A DNA stretch of 64,000 bases from positions 5,284,001 through 5,348,000 of the forward strand of contig NZ_CP102951.1 of NCBI RefSeq assembly GCF_024741815.1. Direction: 5' to 3'. The position numbers were made by a program, and so were the translations under genes. This document shows, in pieces, positions 24,067 through 33,119 of the stretch. Each line of letters begins with the position of its first letter. Positions within the stretch are counted from its first letter, which is position 1. Under the pieces are notes generated by a model, which was not told the origin of the DNA, made no database searches, and saw only the letters and a list, made by a program, of their open reading frames with translations. The DNA is from Pseudomonas sp. LS1212 (GTDB taxonomy: Bacteria > Pseudomonadota > Gammaproteobacteria > Pseudomonadales > Pseudomonadaceae).

Positions 24067-24103
24067 AAAGGGGATCGCAAGAGATTGCGATCCCCTTTTT
24101 TTT
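24067..24103 (+). terminator. Rho-independent terminator of cbcXWV
   Basis: GGGGATCGCAA (24070-24080), loop GAGA, TTGCGATCCCC (24085-24095) and eight Ts (24096-24103). Flanking AAA pairs with the first Ts. Confidence 0.93.
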
Positions 24104-24125
24104 GTGCCCGGGATTTGTACACGAC

Positions 24126-24301
24126 TCAAGACTGCAGGAAGGTCCTGCGGACCTTGGCGCAGGCTATGCCAGCGGCTACAGATACACCGCAGACCATGTA
24201 GCCGCTGCCGCCAGGCTGCGCTCGAGCGCGAAGCGGTCGCAGGATTCAAGATTGCAGGAAGGTCCTGCGGACCTTGGCGCAGGCTATGCCAGCGGCTACA
24301 G
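24126..24301. repeat. TGTAGCCGCTG intergenic element, copy 2, with tandem half-copy
   Basis: A 56-bp sequence (24126-24181) recurs at 24246-24301, offset by exactly 120 bp with one mismatch. The second copy is the right end of a full element (24197-24301) that begins TGTAGCCGCTGCCGCC. The first copy is therefore a right-end fragment, as left by unequal exchange or a tandem insertion. Confidence 0.85.
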
Positions 24302-24324
24302 AAGATTGCGCCAGGCACACAAAC

Positions 24325-24361
24325 AAAAAGGGCCCTGCCGATAATCGACAGAGCCCCTTTC
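24325..24361 (-). terminator. Probable terminator of betT
   Basis: Read on the minus strand, AAAGGGGCTCTGTCGAT and ATCGGCAGGGCCCTTTTTG form an imperfect stem followed by a T run, 17 bases after the betT stop. Confidence 0.7.
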
Positions 24362-24377
24362 ACTCTATTAGCAGCTA

Positions 24378-26375
24378 TCAGCTGTAAACCCGGCCAAGAA
24401 GCTGCCGATGGCTTTCGAACTGATCGAGCACGTCACGGGTAATCTGCTCTGGCGTGAAACCCATCAGGTCGTACTCCTGACTGCCGTTGTGCAGGTAGAC
24501 CTCGGCGCGATAGAACCGCGGGCGCACTTCACTCGAATCGGCACCTGCGCTCGGCGCCGCCAGGTAGCCATCCAGGCAGACCTCGTAAACGAACGGGTTC
24601 CCCTCTTCCATCTCGATGCGCAGGCCCATGTTCGAGCGCGATTGGCCCAGACGGCTCTGCACTTCAAGCCCCAGGTGACGCAATTGCACCGCAGCTTCTT
24701 GCAGGGCCGGGCTGATCTGCTTGTCCATGAAGCGCTGAACGGTTGCCTGGGTGGGTTGCAGGTCCAGTTGGCTCAGGCGCTCGCTGAAACCATGACGACC
24801 GCGCGCGGCCAGCTCAGCCTGTTCCTGCTCGATCTGGGTGTCCTGCTTCATGGCCTTGTACAGACCGAACATGAACACGATCAGCACCACCGAGAAAGGC
24901 AGGCCTGCCAGCACCACCATGGTTTGCATGGCCGCGAAGTTACCGGCGAACAACAGACCGATGGTCACCAGGGTGATCACCGCCGACCAGAGGATCCGCA
25001 GCCAGTGCGGGGCGTCTTCATCGACCTGGCCGCCTTTGCAGGAAAGGTTGGCCATCATCACCGCGCCCGAATCCGCCGGCGTCAGGAACAGCACGAAACC
25101 AACGAAAATCGCCACACCGACCACGATCTTCGACGCCGGGTAGTGTTCGAGCAGCTGGTAAATCGACATCGACGGTTGTTCCAGCGCCGTTCGACCCAAC
25201 TCAACGGCGCCCTGGTTCATTACCAGATCCAGCGCGGTGTTGCCGAAAATCGACAGCCACGCCAGGGTAAAGCCCAACGGAATCAGCAACACGCCGGCCA
25301 CAAGCTCGCGCACGGTACGCCCACGGGAAATCCGCGCGATGAACATGCCGACAAAAGGTGCCCAGGAAATCCACCAGGCCCAGTAGAACACGGTCCACAG
25401 GCCCAGCCAGCGCTCGGACTTGGCGTTGTCGCCCTCATAGACGTACAGGTCGAAGGTCTTCAGCACCGCGCCGTTGAGGTAGTCACCGATGTTCTGGATA
25501 AAGCTGTTGAGCAGGTACAGGGTCGGGCCGTTGAGCAGCACGAACAGCAGCAGGCCGCTGAACAGGAGGATGTTCAGGTTGGACAGGCGGCGGATGCCGT
25601 TCTCCACGCCCGACACCGCAGCGATGGTCGCGACCGTGCTCATCACCAGAATCACGATCAGCAGGTTGGTATTGCTGTGCTCCATGCCGAACAGGTATTC
25701 CAGGCCGGAAGACACTTGCATCGCGCCAATGCCCAGGTTGGTTACCAGGCCCAGCAGGGTCACGAACATGCCGAAACCATCGACGGCGTGCCCGGCCGCG
25801 CCCTTGACCCAACGCTCCCCGACCAACGGATACAGCGCCGAGCGCAAGGCCAGCGGCTGGTTGTGGCGATAAGCGAAGTAAGCGACGGCCAGGCCGACCA
25901 ACGCATAGATCGCCCAGCCGTGCAGGCCCCAGTGCAGGAACGTCAGCTGCAGGCCCTGGCGTGCCGCCAGGTTGGTCGCCGACGCGCCTTCAGGCGGGTT
26001 GAAGTAATGGTCCAGTGGCTCGGAAGCGCCGAAATACAGCAACGAAATACCGATGCCGGAGGAGAACAGCATCCCAGCCCAGGCGCCGTAACTGAAGTCC
26101 GGGGTGTCGTCCTTGCCGCCCAGCTTGAGCTTGCCGTAGGACGAAAACGCCAGTGCCAGGACGAACAGCAGGTAGCTGCCGATCGCCAGCATGTAATACC
26201 AGCCGAAACTGCGCGACAGCCAGGCCTGGGCCTGGCCCAGTACTTCGCCAGCCGTATCGGGCACTGCAATCAGCAACGCAGTCAGCAACAAAATCAACGC
26301 GGTCGATGTATAGAACACGACCCCATTGAGCCGGACCCTCTCGGGAGGGGTCTTCATCAGGGAGGCAGAACTCAT
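24378..26375 (-). CDS. betT: BetT, choline transporter of the BCCT family
   Basis: A 665-residue secondary transporter for choline. Twelve hydrophobic segments are spread over the first 500 residues. The BCCT hallmark in the eighth helix reads WTVFYWAWWISWAPFVGMFIARIS. GMLFSSGIGISLLYFGASEP marks the third helix region. The last 150 residues form a long hydrophilic C-terminal domain, as in osmoregulated BetT proteins. The ATG at 26375 is preceded by GGAG at good spacing; the longer frame upstream has no family match. It is divergent from betI-betB-betA and likely repressed by BetI. Confidence 0.92.
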   Translation of the reverse strand: MSSASLMKTPPERVRLNGVVFYTSTALILLLTALLIAVPDTAGEVLGQAQAWLSRSFGWYYMLAIGSYLLFVLALAFSSYGKLKLGGKDDTPDFSYGAWAGMLFSSGIGISLLYFGASEPLDHYFNPPEGASATNLAARQGLQLTFLHWGLHGWAIYALVGLAVAYFAYRHNQPLALRSALYPLVGERWVKGAAGHAVDGFGMFVTLLGLVTNLGIGAMQVSSGLEYLFGMEHSNTNLLIVILVMSTVATIAAVSGVENGIRRLSNLNILLFSGLLLFVLLNGPTLYLLNSFIQNIGDYLNGAVLKTFDLYVYEGDNAKSERWLGLWTVFYWAWWISWAPFVGMFIARISRGRTVRELVAGVLLIPLGFTLAWLSIFGNTALDLVMNQGAVELGRTALEQPSMSIYQLLEHYPASKIVVGVAIFVGFVLFLTPADSGAVMMANLSCKGGQVDEDAPHWLRILWSAVITLVTIGLLFAGNFAAMQTMVVLAGLPFSVVLIVFMFGLYKAMKQDTQIEQEQAELAARGRHGFSERLSQLDLQPTQATVQRFMDKQISPALQEAAVQLRHLGLEVQSRLGQSRSNMGLRIEMEEGNPFVYEVCLDGYLAAPSAGADSSEVRPRFYRAEVYLHNGSQEYDLMGFTPEQITRDVLDQFESHRQLLGRVYS

Positions 26376-26687
26376 TGCACAGATGCTCCAGGCAGTGCGA
26401 GAGAAAGACACAATCAAACGCATCACCCGCGCAAATGGTGCAATAGCCACACAGCCACGAGTGATATAAAAGCACCTCGAGAGCCCGCGATCCCAGATAA
26501 TCAGTGGGTTACGAACGTTTTCGGGTGCCAATTGGTGCCAGCTGAACGCGCCCAAAAGCATGTCAATGGCACAATTTGTCGCAGAGCTTATTCTTTGTTG
26601 ATTGAACGTTCAATCAAAACAAAATAGACTGGCTTACGCCGGGTCGTCGTTGCGACGACTGGTCGCAGGCCTGAGGAGATTTGCAAG
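26376..26687. other. 312-bp divergent promoter region betT / betI
   Basis: No gene is seen. Contains the BetI-type palindrome at 26598-26617 and a GGTGCCAATT/GGTGCCAGC tandem at about 26524-26542. The betI ribosome-binding site GAGGAG lies near 26672. Confidence 0.75.
26598..26617. promoter_or_regulatory. BetI operator palindrome
   Basis: The 20-bp sequence TTGATTGAACGTTCAATCAA is a perfect palindrome, 70 bases upstream of betI and between betT and betI. BetI is a TetR-family choline-responsive repressor known to bind an operator in this position with an ATTGAACGTTCAAT core. Confidence 0.88.
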
Positions 26688-27338
26688 ATGCCCAAGGTCG
26701 GTATGCAACCCATACGCCGCCAGCAATTGATCGAAGCCACGTTGATGGCCGTCGACCAGGTCGGATTGGGGGATGCCAGCATTGCGCTGATCGCCCGGTT
26801 GGCCGGCGTGTCGAACGGCATCATCAGTCACTACTTTCAGGACAAGAACGGCCTGATCGCAGCGACCATGCGTTACCTGATGAATGCACTGACTGAAAAC
26901 GTCGCCGCGCGCAGACTGGCGCTGCGAGACAACAGCCCGCGGGCTCACCTGCAGGTAATCATCGAAGGCAACTTCGATGCGAGCCAGGTCAATGGCCCGG
27001 CAATGAAAACCTGGTTGGCCTTCTGGGCCTCCAGCATGCACCAGCCGTCACTGCACCGGTTGCAGCGGATCAACGATCACCGCTTGTACTCCAACCTGTG
27101 CTGCGAGTTCCGCCGTGTCCTGCCGTTGCACGAAGCGCGCAGCGCGGCGCGCGGCCTGGCGGCGTTGATTGATGGTTTGTGGTTGCGCGGTGCGCTGTCG
27201 GGAGATGCTTTCGACACCGACCAGGCGCAGCAAATCGCTTACGAATACATGGATCTACAACTGGCAAAACAGGCGAGCCCAGGCATACAGAGCCAAGCCC
27301 CTGAACAGCCGCGCGCAAAGGTAGCCGAACAGATATAG
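26688..27338 (+). CDS. betI: BetI, TetR-family choline-responsive repressor
   Basis: A 216-residue regulator. The N-terminal helix-turn-helix reads ASIALIARLAGVSNGIISHYFQDKNGLIAATMRYL (about 30-65). The ligand domain contains MKTWLAFWASSMHQPSLHRLQ, typical of BetI. Most BetI proteins are about 195-200 residues; this one has a C-terminal tail (QASPGIQSQAPEQPRAKVAEQI) that looks unstructured. RBS GAGGAG lies 10 bases upstream of the ATG. It represses the bet genes in the absence of choline. betB follows 49 bases downstream. Confidence 0.95.
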   Translation: MPKVGMQPIRRQQLIEATLMAVDQVGLGDASIALIARLAGVSNGIISHYFQDKNGLIAATMRYLMNALTENVAARRLALRDNSPRAHLQVIIEGNFDASQVNGPAMKTWLAFWASSMHQPSLHRLQRINDHRLYSNLCCEFRRVLPLHEARSAARGLAALIDGLWLRGALSGDAFDTDQAQQIAYEYMDLQLAKQASPGIQSQAPEQPRAKVAEQI

Positions 27339-27387
27339 GCATCGATGCGGCGGTAACCGCCCACCACAATGCACTTGCGAGGACACT

Positions 27388-28860
27388 ATGGCCCGTTTCG
27401 AACTGCAAAAACTCTACATCGATGGTGGTTACGTGGACGCGACCAGCGACGCCACGTTTGAAGCCATCAACCCGGCCAACGGCGAAGTCCTTGCACTGGT
27501 GCAACGTGCATCGAAAGAAGACGTCGAGCGCGCTGTCGCCAGCGCCGAAAAAGGCCAGAAAGTCTGGGCCGCGATGACCGCCATGCAGCGTTCGCGCATC
27601 CTGCGCCGCGCCGTGGAAATCCTCCGCGAGCGCAACGACGAGCTGGCCGCGCTGGAAACCCTGGACACCGGCAAGTCCTACTCCGAAACCCGTTACGTGG
27701 ACATCGTTACCGGTGCCGACGTGCTGGAATACTACGCAGGCCTGGTACCGGCCATCGAAGGCGAGCAGATCCCGCTGCGCCAGACCTCGTTCGTCTACAC
27801 CCGTCGCGAGCCACTGGGCGTGACCGTCGGTATCGGCGCCTGGAACTACCCGATCCAGATCGCCCTGTGGAAATCCGCTCCAGCCCTGGCCGCTGGCAAC
27901 GCGATGATCTTCAAGCCGAGCGAAGTCACCTCGCTGACCACCCTGAAACTGGCCGAGATCTACACCGAAGCCGGCCTGCCCGATGGCGTGTTCAACGTCC
28001 TGACCGGCAGCGGCCGCGAAGTCGGCACCTGGCTGACCGAGCACCCGCGCATCGAAAAAATCTCCTTCACCGGCGGTACCGATACCGGCAAGAAGGTCAT
28101 GGCCAGCGCCTCGAGTTCTTCGCTCAAGGAAGTCACCATGGAACTGGGCGGCAAGTCGCCGCTGATCATCTTCGAAGACGCCGACCTCGATCGCGCCGCC
28201 GACATCGCCATGATGGCCAACTTCTACAGCTCCGGCCAGGTCTGCACCAACGGTACTCGCGTATTCGTTCCGACCGCACTCAAGGCCGCGCTGGAAGCCA
28301 GGATCGCCGAGCGCGTAGCACGCATCCGCATTGGCAACCCGCAGGACGAGAACACCAACTTCGGCCCGCTGGTCAGCTTCGCCCACATGGAAAACGTGCT
28401 GGGCTACATTGCCAAGGGCAAGGAAGAAGGCGCACGCGTACTGTGCGGCGGCGAGCGCCTGACCGAAGGTGAATTGGCCAAGGGCGCCTTCGTCGCGCCG
28501 ACCGTCTTCACCGACTGCACCGACGACATGACCATCGTGCGCGAAGAAATCTTCGGCCCGGTCATGAGCATCCTCAGCTACGACAGCGAGGAAGAAGTCA
28601 TCCGTCGCGCCAACGACACCGAGTTCGGCCTGGCCGCCGGTATCGTCACCAACGACCTGACCCGCGCTCACCGCGTTATCCATCAACTGGAAGCCGGTAT
28701 CTGCTGGATCAACGCCTGGGGCGAGTCGCCGGCGGAAATGCCGGTCGGCGGTTACAAGCAGTCCGGTGTCGGCCGCGAGAACGGCATCAGCTCGCTGGCT
28801 CAGTACACTCGCATCAAATCGGTACAGGTTGAGCTGGGCAATTACGGTTCGGTTTTCTAA
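27388..28860 (+). CDS. betB: BetB, betaine aldehyde dehydrogenase
   Basis: A 490-residue ALDH-superfamily enzyme oxidising betaine aldehyde to glycine betaine (EC 1.2.1.8). Catalytic E252 (TMELGGKSP) and nucleophile C286 (SSGQVCTNGTR) sit at the positions reported for the P. aeruginosa enzyme. The cofactor motif FTGGTDTGKKV and the C-terminal EEIFGPVM and PVGGYKQSGVGRENG are intact. It lies between betI and betA, with REP elements in the gap before betA. Confidence 0.97.
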   Translation: MARFELQKLYIDGGYVDATSDATFEAINPANGEVLALVQRASKEDVERAVASAEKGQKVWAAMTAMQRSRILRRAVEILRERNDELAALETLDTGKSYSETRYVDIVTGADVLEYYAGLVPAIEGEQIPLRQTSFVYTRREPLGVTVGIGAWNYPIQIALWKSAPALAAGNAMIFKPSEVTSLTTLKLAEIYTEAGLPDGVFNVLTGSGREVGTWLTEHPRIEKISFTGGTDTGKKVMASASSSSLKEVTMELGGKSPLIIFEDADLDRAADIAMMANFYSSGQVCTNGTRVFVPTALKAALEARIAERVARIRIGNPQDENTNFGPLVSFAHMENVLGYIAKGKEEGARVLCGGERLTEGELAKGAFVAPTVFTDCTDDMTIVREEIFGPVMSILSYDSEEEVIRRANDTEFGLAAGIVTNDLTRAHRVIHQLEAGICWINAWGESPAEMPVGGYKQSGVGRENGISSLAQYTRIKSVQVELGNYGSVF

Positions 28861-28890
28861 GAAAGCCTTTCGTCGCCTGCGAAGCCGTCT

Positions 28891-28960
28891 TCGCGGGCAA
28901 GCCCGCTCCCACAGGGTATGCAACACCAACTCACTGTGGGAGCTGGCTTGCCAGCGATCG
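28891..28960. repeat. REP-type inverted pair between betB and betA
   Basis: TCGCGGGCAAGCCCGCTCCC starting at 28891 faces TGTGGGAGCTGGCTTGCCAG starting at 28935. They are two REP units in opposite orientation separated by about 20 bases, and may modulate betB-betA transcript stability. Confidence 0.85.
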
Positions 28961-29015
28961 AGTGCAAAGCACTCGCAACGGCCCGACCTGACCACATTTC
29001 AAGAGGGTGCATTCA

Positions 29016-30719
29016 ATGTCCCAAGAATTCGATTACATCATCGTCGGTGCCGGCTCTGCCGGTAACACCCTGGCGACCCGCCTGACTGAAGACGCAGGCG
29101 TCACTGTTCTGCTGCTCGAAGCCGGCGGCCCCGACTACCGCCTGGACTTCCGCACCCAGATGCCCGCTGCACTGGCGTTCCCCCTGCAAGGCCGACGCTA
29201 CAACTGGGCCTACGAGACCGACCCGGAGCCGTACATGGACGGCCGTCGGATGGAGTGCGGTCGCGGCAAGGGCCTCGGTGGCTCCTCGCTGATCAACGGC
29301 ATGTGCTACATCCGTGGCAACGCCATGGACTATGACGGCTGGGCGAAGTTGCCAGGCCTGGAAGACTGGAGCTACCTGGACTGCCTGCCGTATTTCCGCA
29401 AGGCGGAAACCCGCGACATCGGCGCGAACGACTATCACGGCGGCGAAGGCCCGGTCAGCGTGACCACGCCCAAGGCCGGCAACAACCCGCTGTTCCACGC
29501 CATGGTCGAAGCCGGCGTGCAGGCCGGGTACCCTCGTACCGTGGACCTGAACGGCTATCAGCAGGAAGGTTTCGGTCCGATGGACCGTACTGTGACGCCT
29601 AAAGGCCGTCGCTCCAGCACTGCCCGTGGCTACCTGGATCAGGCCAGACAGCGTTCGAACCTGACCATCGTCACCCATGCCCTGACCGATCGCATCCTGT
29701 TCGACGGCAAGCGCGCGGTCGGCGTAGCCTATCTGGTCGGCGACAGCGACACTCGCATCCAGGCCAAGGCGCGCAAGGAAGTCCTGGTCTGCAGCGGCGC
29801 GATCGCCTCCCCGCAACTACTCCAGCGTTCCGGCGTCGGTCCGGCCAAACTGCTCAAAGAACTCGACATCCCGGTCGTTCACGACTTGCCGGGCGTCGGC
29901 GAAAACCTGCAGGACCACCTCGAGCTGTACCTGCAGTACGCCTGCACCCAGCCTGTGTCGCTGTATCCGTCGCTTTTGCTGCACAACCAGCCGGCCATCG
30001 GTGCCGAGTGGCTGTTCCTCGGTACTGGCATCGGTGCCAGCAACCAGTTCGAAGCCGGTGGTTTCATCCGTACGCGTCCGGAGTTCGAGTGGCCGAACAT
30101 CCAGTACCACTTCCTGCCGGTCGCGATCAATTACAACGGCAGTAACGGCGTCAAGGAGCACGGCTTCCAGGCACACATGGGCTCCATGCGTTCGCCGAGC
30201 CGGGGTCGCATCCAGGCCAAGTCCAAGGACCCGCGCCAGCACCCGAGCATCCTGTTCAACTACATGGCTACCGAGCAGGACTGGCAGGAATTCCGTGACG
30301 GTATCCGCCTGACCCGCGAGATCATGGCGCAGCCGGCACTGGACGCCTACCGTGGTCGCGAGATCAGCCCGGGCATCGAGGTGCAGACGGACGAGCAACT
30401 GGACACGTTCATTCGCGAGCACGCCGAAACCGCGTTCCATCCGTCCTGCTCGTGCAAGATGGGTACCGACGAAATGGCCGTGGTCGATGGCGAAGGTCGC
30501 GTGCATGGCATGCAGGGCCTGCGTGTGGTCGATGCCTCGATCATGCCGATCATCACTACCGGCAACCTGAATGCGCCGACGATCATGATGGCCGAGAAAA
30601 TCGCCGACAAGATCCGTGGCCGCAAGCCCCTGTCGCGCAGCACCGCCAAGTACTACGTCGCCAATGGCGCGCCGGTCAAAGGCAAGCCGCTGCGTGAAGT
30701 GAGCAAAGCCGCGCAGTAA
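29016..30719 (+). CDS. betA: BetA, choline dehydrogenase (GMC oxidoreductase)
   Basis: A 567-residue FAD enzyme oxidising choline to betaine aldehyde, membrane-associated. The FAD-binding motif YIIVGAGSAGNTLATRL occupies about residues 6-22. GMC signature 1 reads GRGKGLGGSSLINGMCYIRG and signature 2 GAIASPQLLQRSGVGP. The active-site histidine region HPSCSCKMG lies near 474, followed by NLNAPTIMMAEKIAD. The ATG at 29016 follows AAGAGG. An upstream in-frame codon adds three residues without support. Confidence 0.96.
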   Translation: MSQEFDYIIVGAGSAGNTLATRLTEDAGVTVLLLEAGGPDYRLDFRTQMPAALAFPLQGRRYNWAYETDPEPYMDGRRMECGRGKGLGGSSLINGMCYIRGNAMDYDGWAKLPGLEDWSYLDCLPYFRKAETRDIGANDYHGGEGPVSVTTPKAGNNPLFHAMVEAGVQAGYPRTVDLNGYQQEGFGPMDRTVTPKGRRSSTARGYLDQARQRSNLTIVTHALTDRILFDGKRAVGVAYLVGDSDTRIQAKARKEVLVCSGAIASPQLLQRSGVGPAKLLKELDIPVVHDLPGVGENLQDHLELYLQYACTQPVSLYPSLLLHNQPAIGAEWLFLGTGIGASNQFEAGGFIRTRPEFEWPNIQYHFLPVAINYNGSNGVKEHGFQAHMGSMRSPSRGRIQAKSKDPRQHPSILFNYMATEQDWQEFRDGIRLTREIMAQPALDAYRGREISPGIEVQTDEQLDTFIREHAETAFHPSCSCKMGTDEMAVVDGEGRVHGMQGLRVVDASIMPIITTGNLNAPTIMMAEKIADKIRGRKPLSRSTAKYYVANGAPVKGKPLREVSKAAQ

Positions 30720-30738
30720 TCTGCTACACCGCAATATC

Positions 30739-30843
30739 TGTAGCCGCTGCCGCCAGGCTGCGCTCGCCCTTGCAAAGGGCGCTCGATCCCGAGATCGCAG
30801 AGAGGTCCTGCCGGACCTCAGCGCAGCCTTCGGCAGCGGCTAC
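30739..30843. repeat. TGTAGCCGCTG intergenic element, copy 3
   Basis: Begins TGTAGCCGCTGCCGCCAGG, has an internal GCCCTTGCAAAGGGC hairpin and ends CGGCAGCGGCTAC. Lies 19 bases after the betA stop, where it could act as the 3' end of the bet transcript. Confidence 0.85.
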
Positions 30844-30933
30844 GGGCTTGCTCACCTGCCCGCCACAAGCCTAAGCTAGACCTTCCCCGCCCCCATCCGA
30901 CACGCTGGCGCTCGCCGGCTTTGAGGCTTACTC

Positions 30934-31629
30934 ATGTTTGATGTCGTTTCTTCGAGCAAATGGCCGACCGGCTACCTGATCAATCCCAACGCCGAACCCC
31001 TCGATCCCAAATGGCTGAAGGAATTCAGCAAGATCCCCGCCGCTGCCGTCAGCGATTGTCTGGGCCGCAATGTCGGCGGTCTTGGCCTCAAGCCCTTCCA
31101 CGGTAGCGCGCCGATGCTCGGCAGTGCCCTGACCGTGCGGGTTCGCCCTGGCGACAACCTGATGATTCTCAAGGCCATGCAGATGGCCCGCCCCGGCGAC
31201 GTGCTGGTGATCGACGGCAGCGCCGACCTGACCCGCGCCGTTTTCGGCGGGATCATGCGCGCCATGGCGCTCAAGGCCGGGATTGTCGGCGTGGTCATCA
31301 ACGGCGCCCTGCGCGACCTCGACGAATGGCAGAGCGGCGAACTGCCGGCCTATGCCATCGGCAGCGTGCATCGCGGCCCGAGCACCGATGGCGGCGGCGA
31401 AATCAACGTGCCGATTTCCTGCGCCGGCATGCTGGTGATGCCCGGTGACCTGATGATCGGCGACGGTGACGGCGTGGTCGCTGCCGCCCGGTCGGAATTG
31501 CCGGAGTTGCTGGTGCGTTGCCACGACCTGCTGGCGCGGGAGAAGGCGACCCTGGAGGCCATTGAGGCCGGGACGCTGGATCCGGATCGGTTTGATGCGA
31601 TTTTGCGTAGCAAGGGTTGCCCGATTTAA
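30934..31629 (+). CDS. RraA-like / HMG-aldolase-family protein
   Basis: A 231-residue member of the RraA / 4-hydroxy-4-methyl-2-oxoglutarate aldolase family. The central motifs RPGDVLVIDGSADLTRAVFGGIMRAMALKAGIVGVVINGALRD contain the RD pair typical of metal-dependent aldolases of this fold, and GDGDGVV near residue 180 matches the family end. True RraA proteins (RNase E inhibitors) are about 160 residues, so an enzymatic aldolase or decarboxylase role is likelier. It is followed 47 bases later by the TldD-like gene. The substrate is unknown. Confidence 0.78.
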   Translation: MFDVVSSSKWPTGYLINPNAEPLDPKWLKEFSKIPAAAVSDCLGRNVGGLGLKPFHGSAPMLGSALTVRVRPGDNLMILKAMQMARPGDVLVIDGSADLTRAVFGGIMRAMALKAGIVGVVINGALRDLDEWQSGELPAYAIGSVHRGPSTDGGGEINVPISCAGMLVMPGDLMIGDGDGVVAAARSELPELLVRCHDLLAREKATLEAIEAGTLDPDRFDAILRSKGCPI

Positions 31630-31676
31630 CTTTTACGCTTGCGGGCCTCATCGCTGGCACTCACAAGGAGGTTCGC

Positions 31677-33119
31677 ATGTTCGACACCACCGCCCTGCTC
31701 AAGCAACGCTTCGCCGCCCTGCGCAGCCGTGCCGAGTTTTTCTCGCTGCGCCATGTTCGTCAGTCCAGCCAGCACCTGTCGGTACGCAAGAACGTCGCCG
31801 AACCGCCAAGCCTGAGCCTCGACGAAGGGGCGATGCTGACCGTGCGGTTCAACGGTGTCGAAGCCTACGCAGCCACCGGCGACCTCTCGCAACAGGGCCT
31901 TCAGCTGGCCTTGCAGCAAGCCGAAGACCTGGCCGAGCGCATCAGCGCTCATGCACTGCTCGACCTGCGCAATCAGCCAGTGGCCCAGAGCCACGCCGAT
32001 TACTATTCGCCTAACCTCGACCAGCCTTTCCCGTTGCTGGGCGATTGCCATGCAATGCTCGGCCAGGAATCGGCAGCCGTACCCAAGGACGACCGACTGG
32101 TGAATTGGCAAGTCAGCCTGGGCGTCAGCACCGTCGAGCAAATTTACCTGAACACCGCCGGCGCCCAGATCCGCCAAGCCCAACGCTTTGTTTTTCCAGG
32201 CCTGAGCGTTACCGCCTACGATGGCCAGGACAGCCAGACCCGCAGCCTGGGCCGGGAAAACTTCGGCCAACAGGGTGGTGCCGATGTGATCGGCCGCTGC
32301 GGCTTGATCGGCGCGGGCGCGCAGATCGCCGACCAGGCGCTGCAATTGCTTCTGGCGCCGAACACGCCCCAGGGCACTCGCGATCTATTGCTGATGCCGG
32401 ATCAGATGATGCTGCAGATCCACGAATCCATTGGCCACCCGCTGGAGCTGGACCGCATCCTCGGCGATGAGCGCAACTATGCCGGTACCAGCTTCGTCAA
32501 GGAAGCCGACTTCGGCACGCTTCAGTACGGTTCGAAACTGCTCAACGTCACCTTCGACCCGGAGATTCCCGAGCAACTGGCCAGCTACGCCCATGACGAT
32601 GACGGCACCCCGGCACACAAGCAGCTCCTGATCCGCGACGGGCTGTTGATCCGCCCGCTGGGGGGCGCCCTCTCGCAGTTTCGCTCAGGGCTGGACGGCG
32701 TCGCCAACAGCCGCGCCTGCAGCTGGAACCGTGCCCCGATCGACCGCATGGCCAATCTCAACATCGAGCCGGGCGATCAAAGCCTGACACAGCTGATCGG
32801 CGGCATCGAACGCGGCATTCTGATGGCGACGAACCGCTCGTGGTCCATCGACGATGCCCGCAACAAGTTCCAGTTTGGCTGCGAATGGGGGCAATTGATC
32901 GAGAACGGAGAGCTCAAGGGCGTGGTGAAGAATCCGAACTATCGCGGCATTTCTGCAGGCTTCTGGCGCAACCTCAGCGCCGTGGGCGATGCCAGCACCT
33001 TCCAGGTCCTGGGCACACCCAATTGCGGCAAGGGCGAACCCAACCAGGTGGTTCGCGTAGGCCACGCCTCACCGGCCTGCGTCTTCAGCCAGATCGACGT
33101 TTTCGGGGGAGATGCCTGA
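31677..33119 (+). CDS. TldD-family metallopeptidase
   Basis: A 480-residue TldD/PmbA superfamily protein. The zinc motif is present as H249-E250-S-I-G-H254 (IHESIGHPLELDRILGDE), so this is the catalytic subunit. The C-terminal region NPNYRGISAGFWRNL is also family-like. The ATG at 31677 follows AAGGAG. The next gene, a PmbA/TldE-like partner, starts within the stop codon (TGATG), so the two are almost certainly a complex. The sequence is divergent from E. coli TldD; it is probably a second, specialised pair beside the housekeeping TldD/PmbA. Substrate unknown, likely an unfolded or modified peptide. Confidence 0.87.
   Translation: MFDTTALLKQRFAALRSRAEFFSLRHVRQSSQHLSVRKNVAEPPSLSLDEGAMLTVRFNGVEAYAATGDLSQQGLQLALQQAEDLAERISAHALLDLRNQPVAQSHADYYSPNLDQPFPLLGDCHAMLGQESAAVPKDDRLVNWQVSLGVSTVEQIYLNTAGAQIRQAQRFVFPGLSVTAYDGQDSQTRSLGRENFGQQGGADVIGRCGLIGAGAQIADQALQLLLAPNTPQGTRDLLLMPDQMMLQIHESIGHPLELDRILGDERNYAGTSFVKEADFGTLQYGSKLLNVTFDPEIPEQLASYAHDDDGTPAHKQLLIRDGLLIRPLGGALSQFRSGLDGVANSRACSWNRAPIDRMANLNIEPGDQSLTQLIGGIERGILMATNRSWSIDDARNKFQFGCEWGQLIENGELKGVVKNPNYRGISAGFWRNLSAVGDASTFQVLGTPNCGKGEPNQVVRVGHASPACVFSQIDVFGGDA

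Larger units (their letters stand above)
24054..24377. other. Intergenic region between cbcV and betT
   Basis: Filled by the cbcV terminator (24067-24103), a tandem intergenic repeat (24126-24301) and the betT terminator (24325-24361). No gene is seen. Confidence 0.8.

Noticed and set aside
26565..26585. Possible sigma-54 promoter TGGCAC upstream of betI
   Set aside because: The -12 GC element is not at the required 10-bp spacing from GG.
24408..26627. Plus-strand open frame of 739 codons opposite betT
   Set aside because: Antisense to a full-length BCCT transporter; Gln/Arg/His-rich peptide with no domain.
27070..28995. Minus-strand open frame of 641 codons opposite betB
   Set aside because: Antisense shadow of a canonical aldehyde dehydrogenase.
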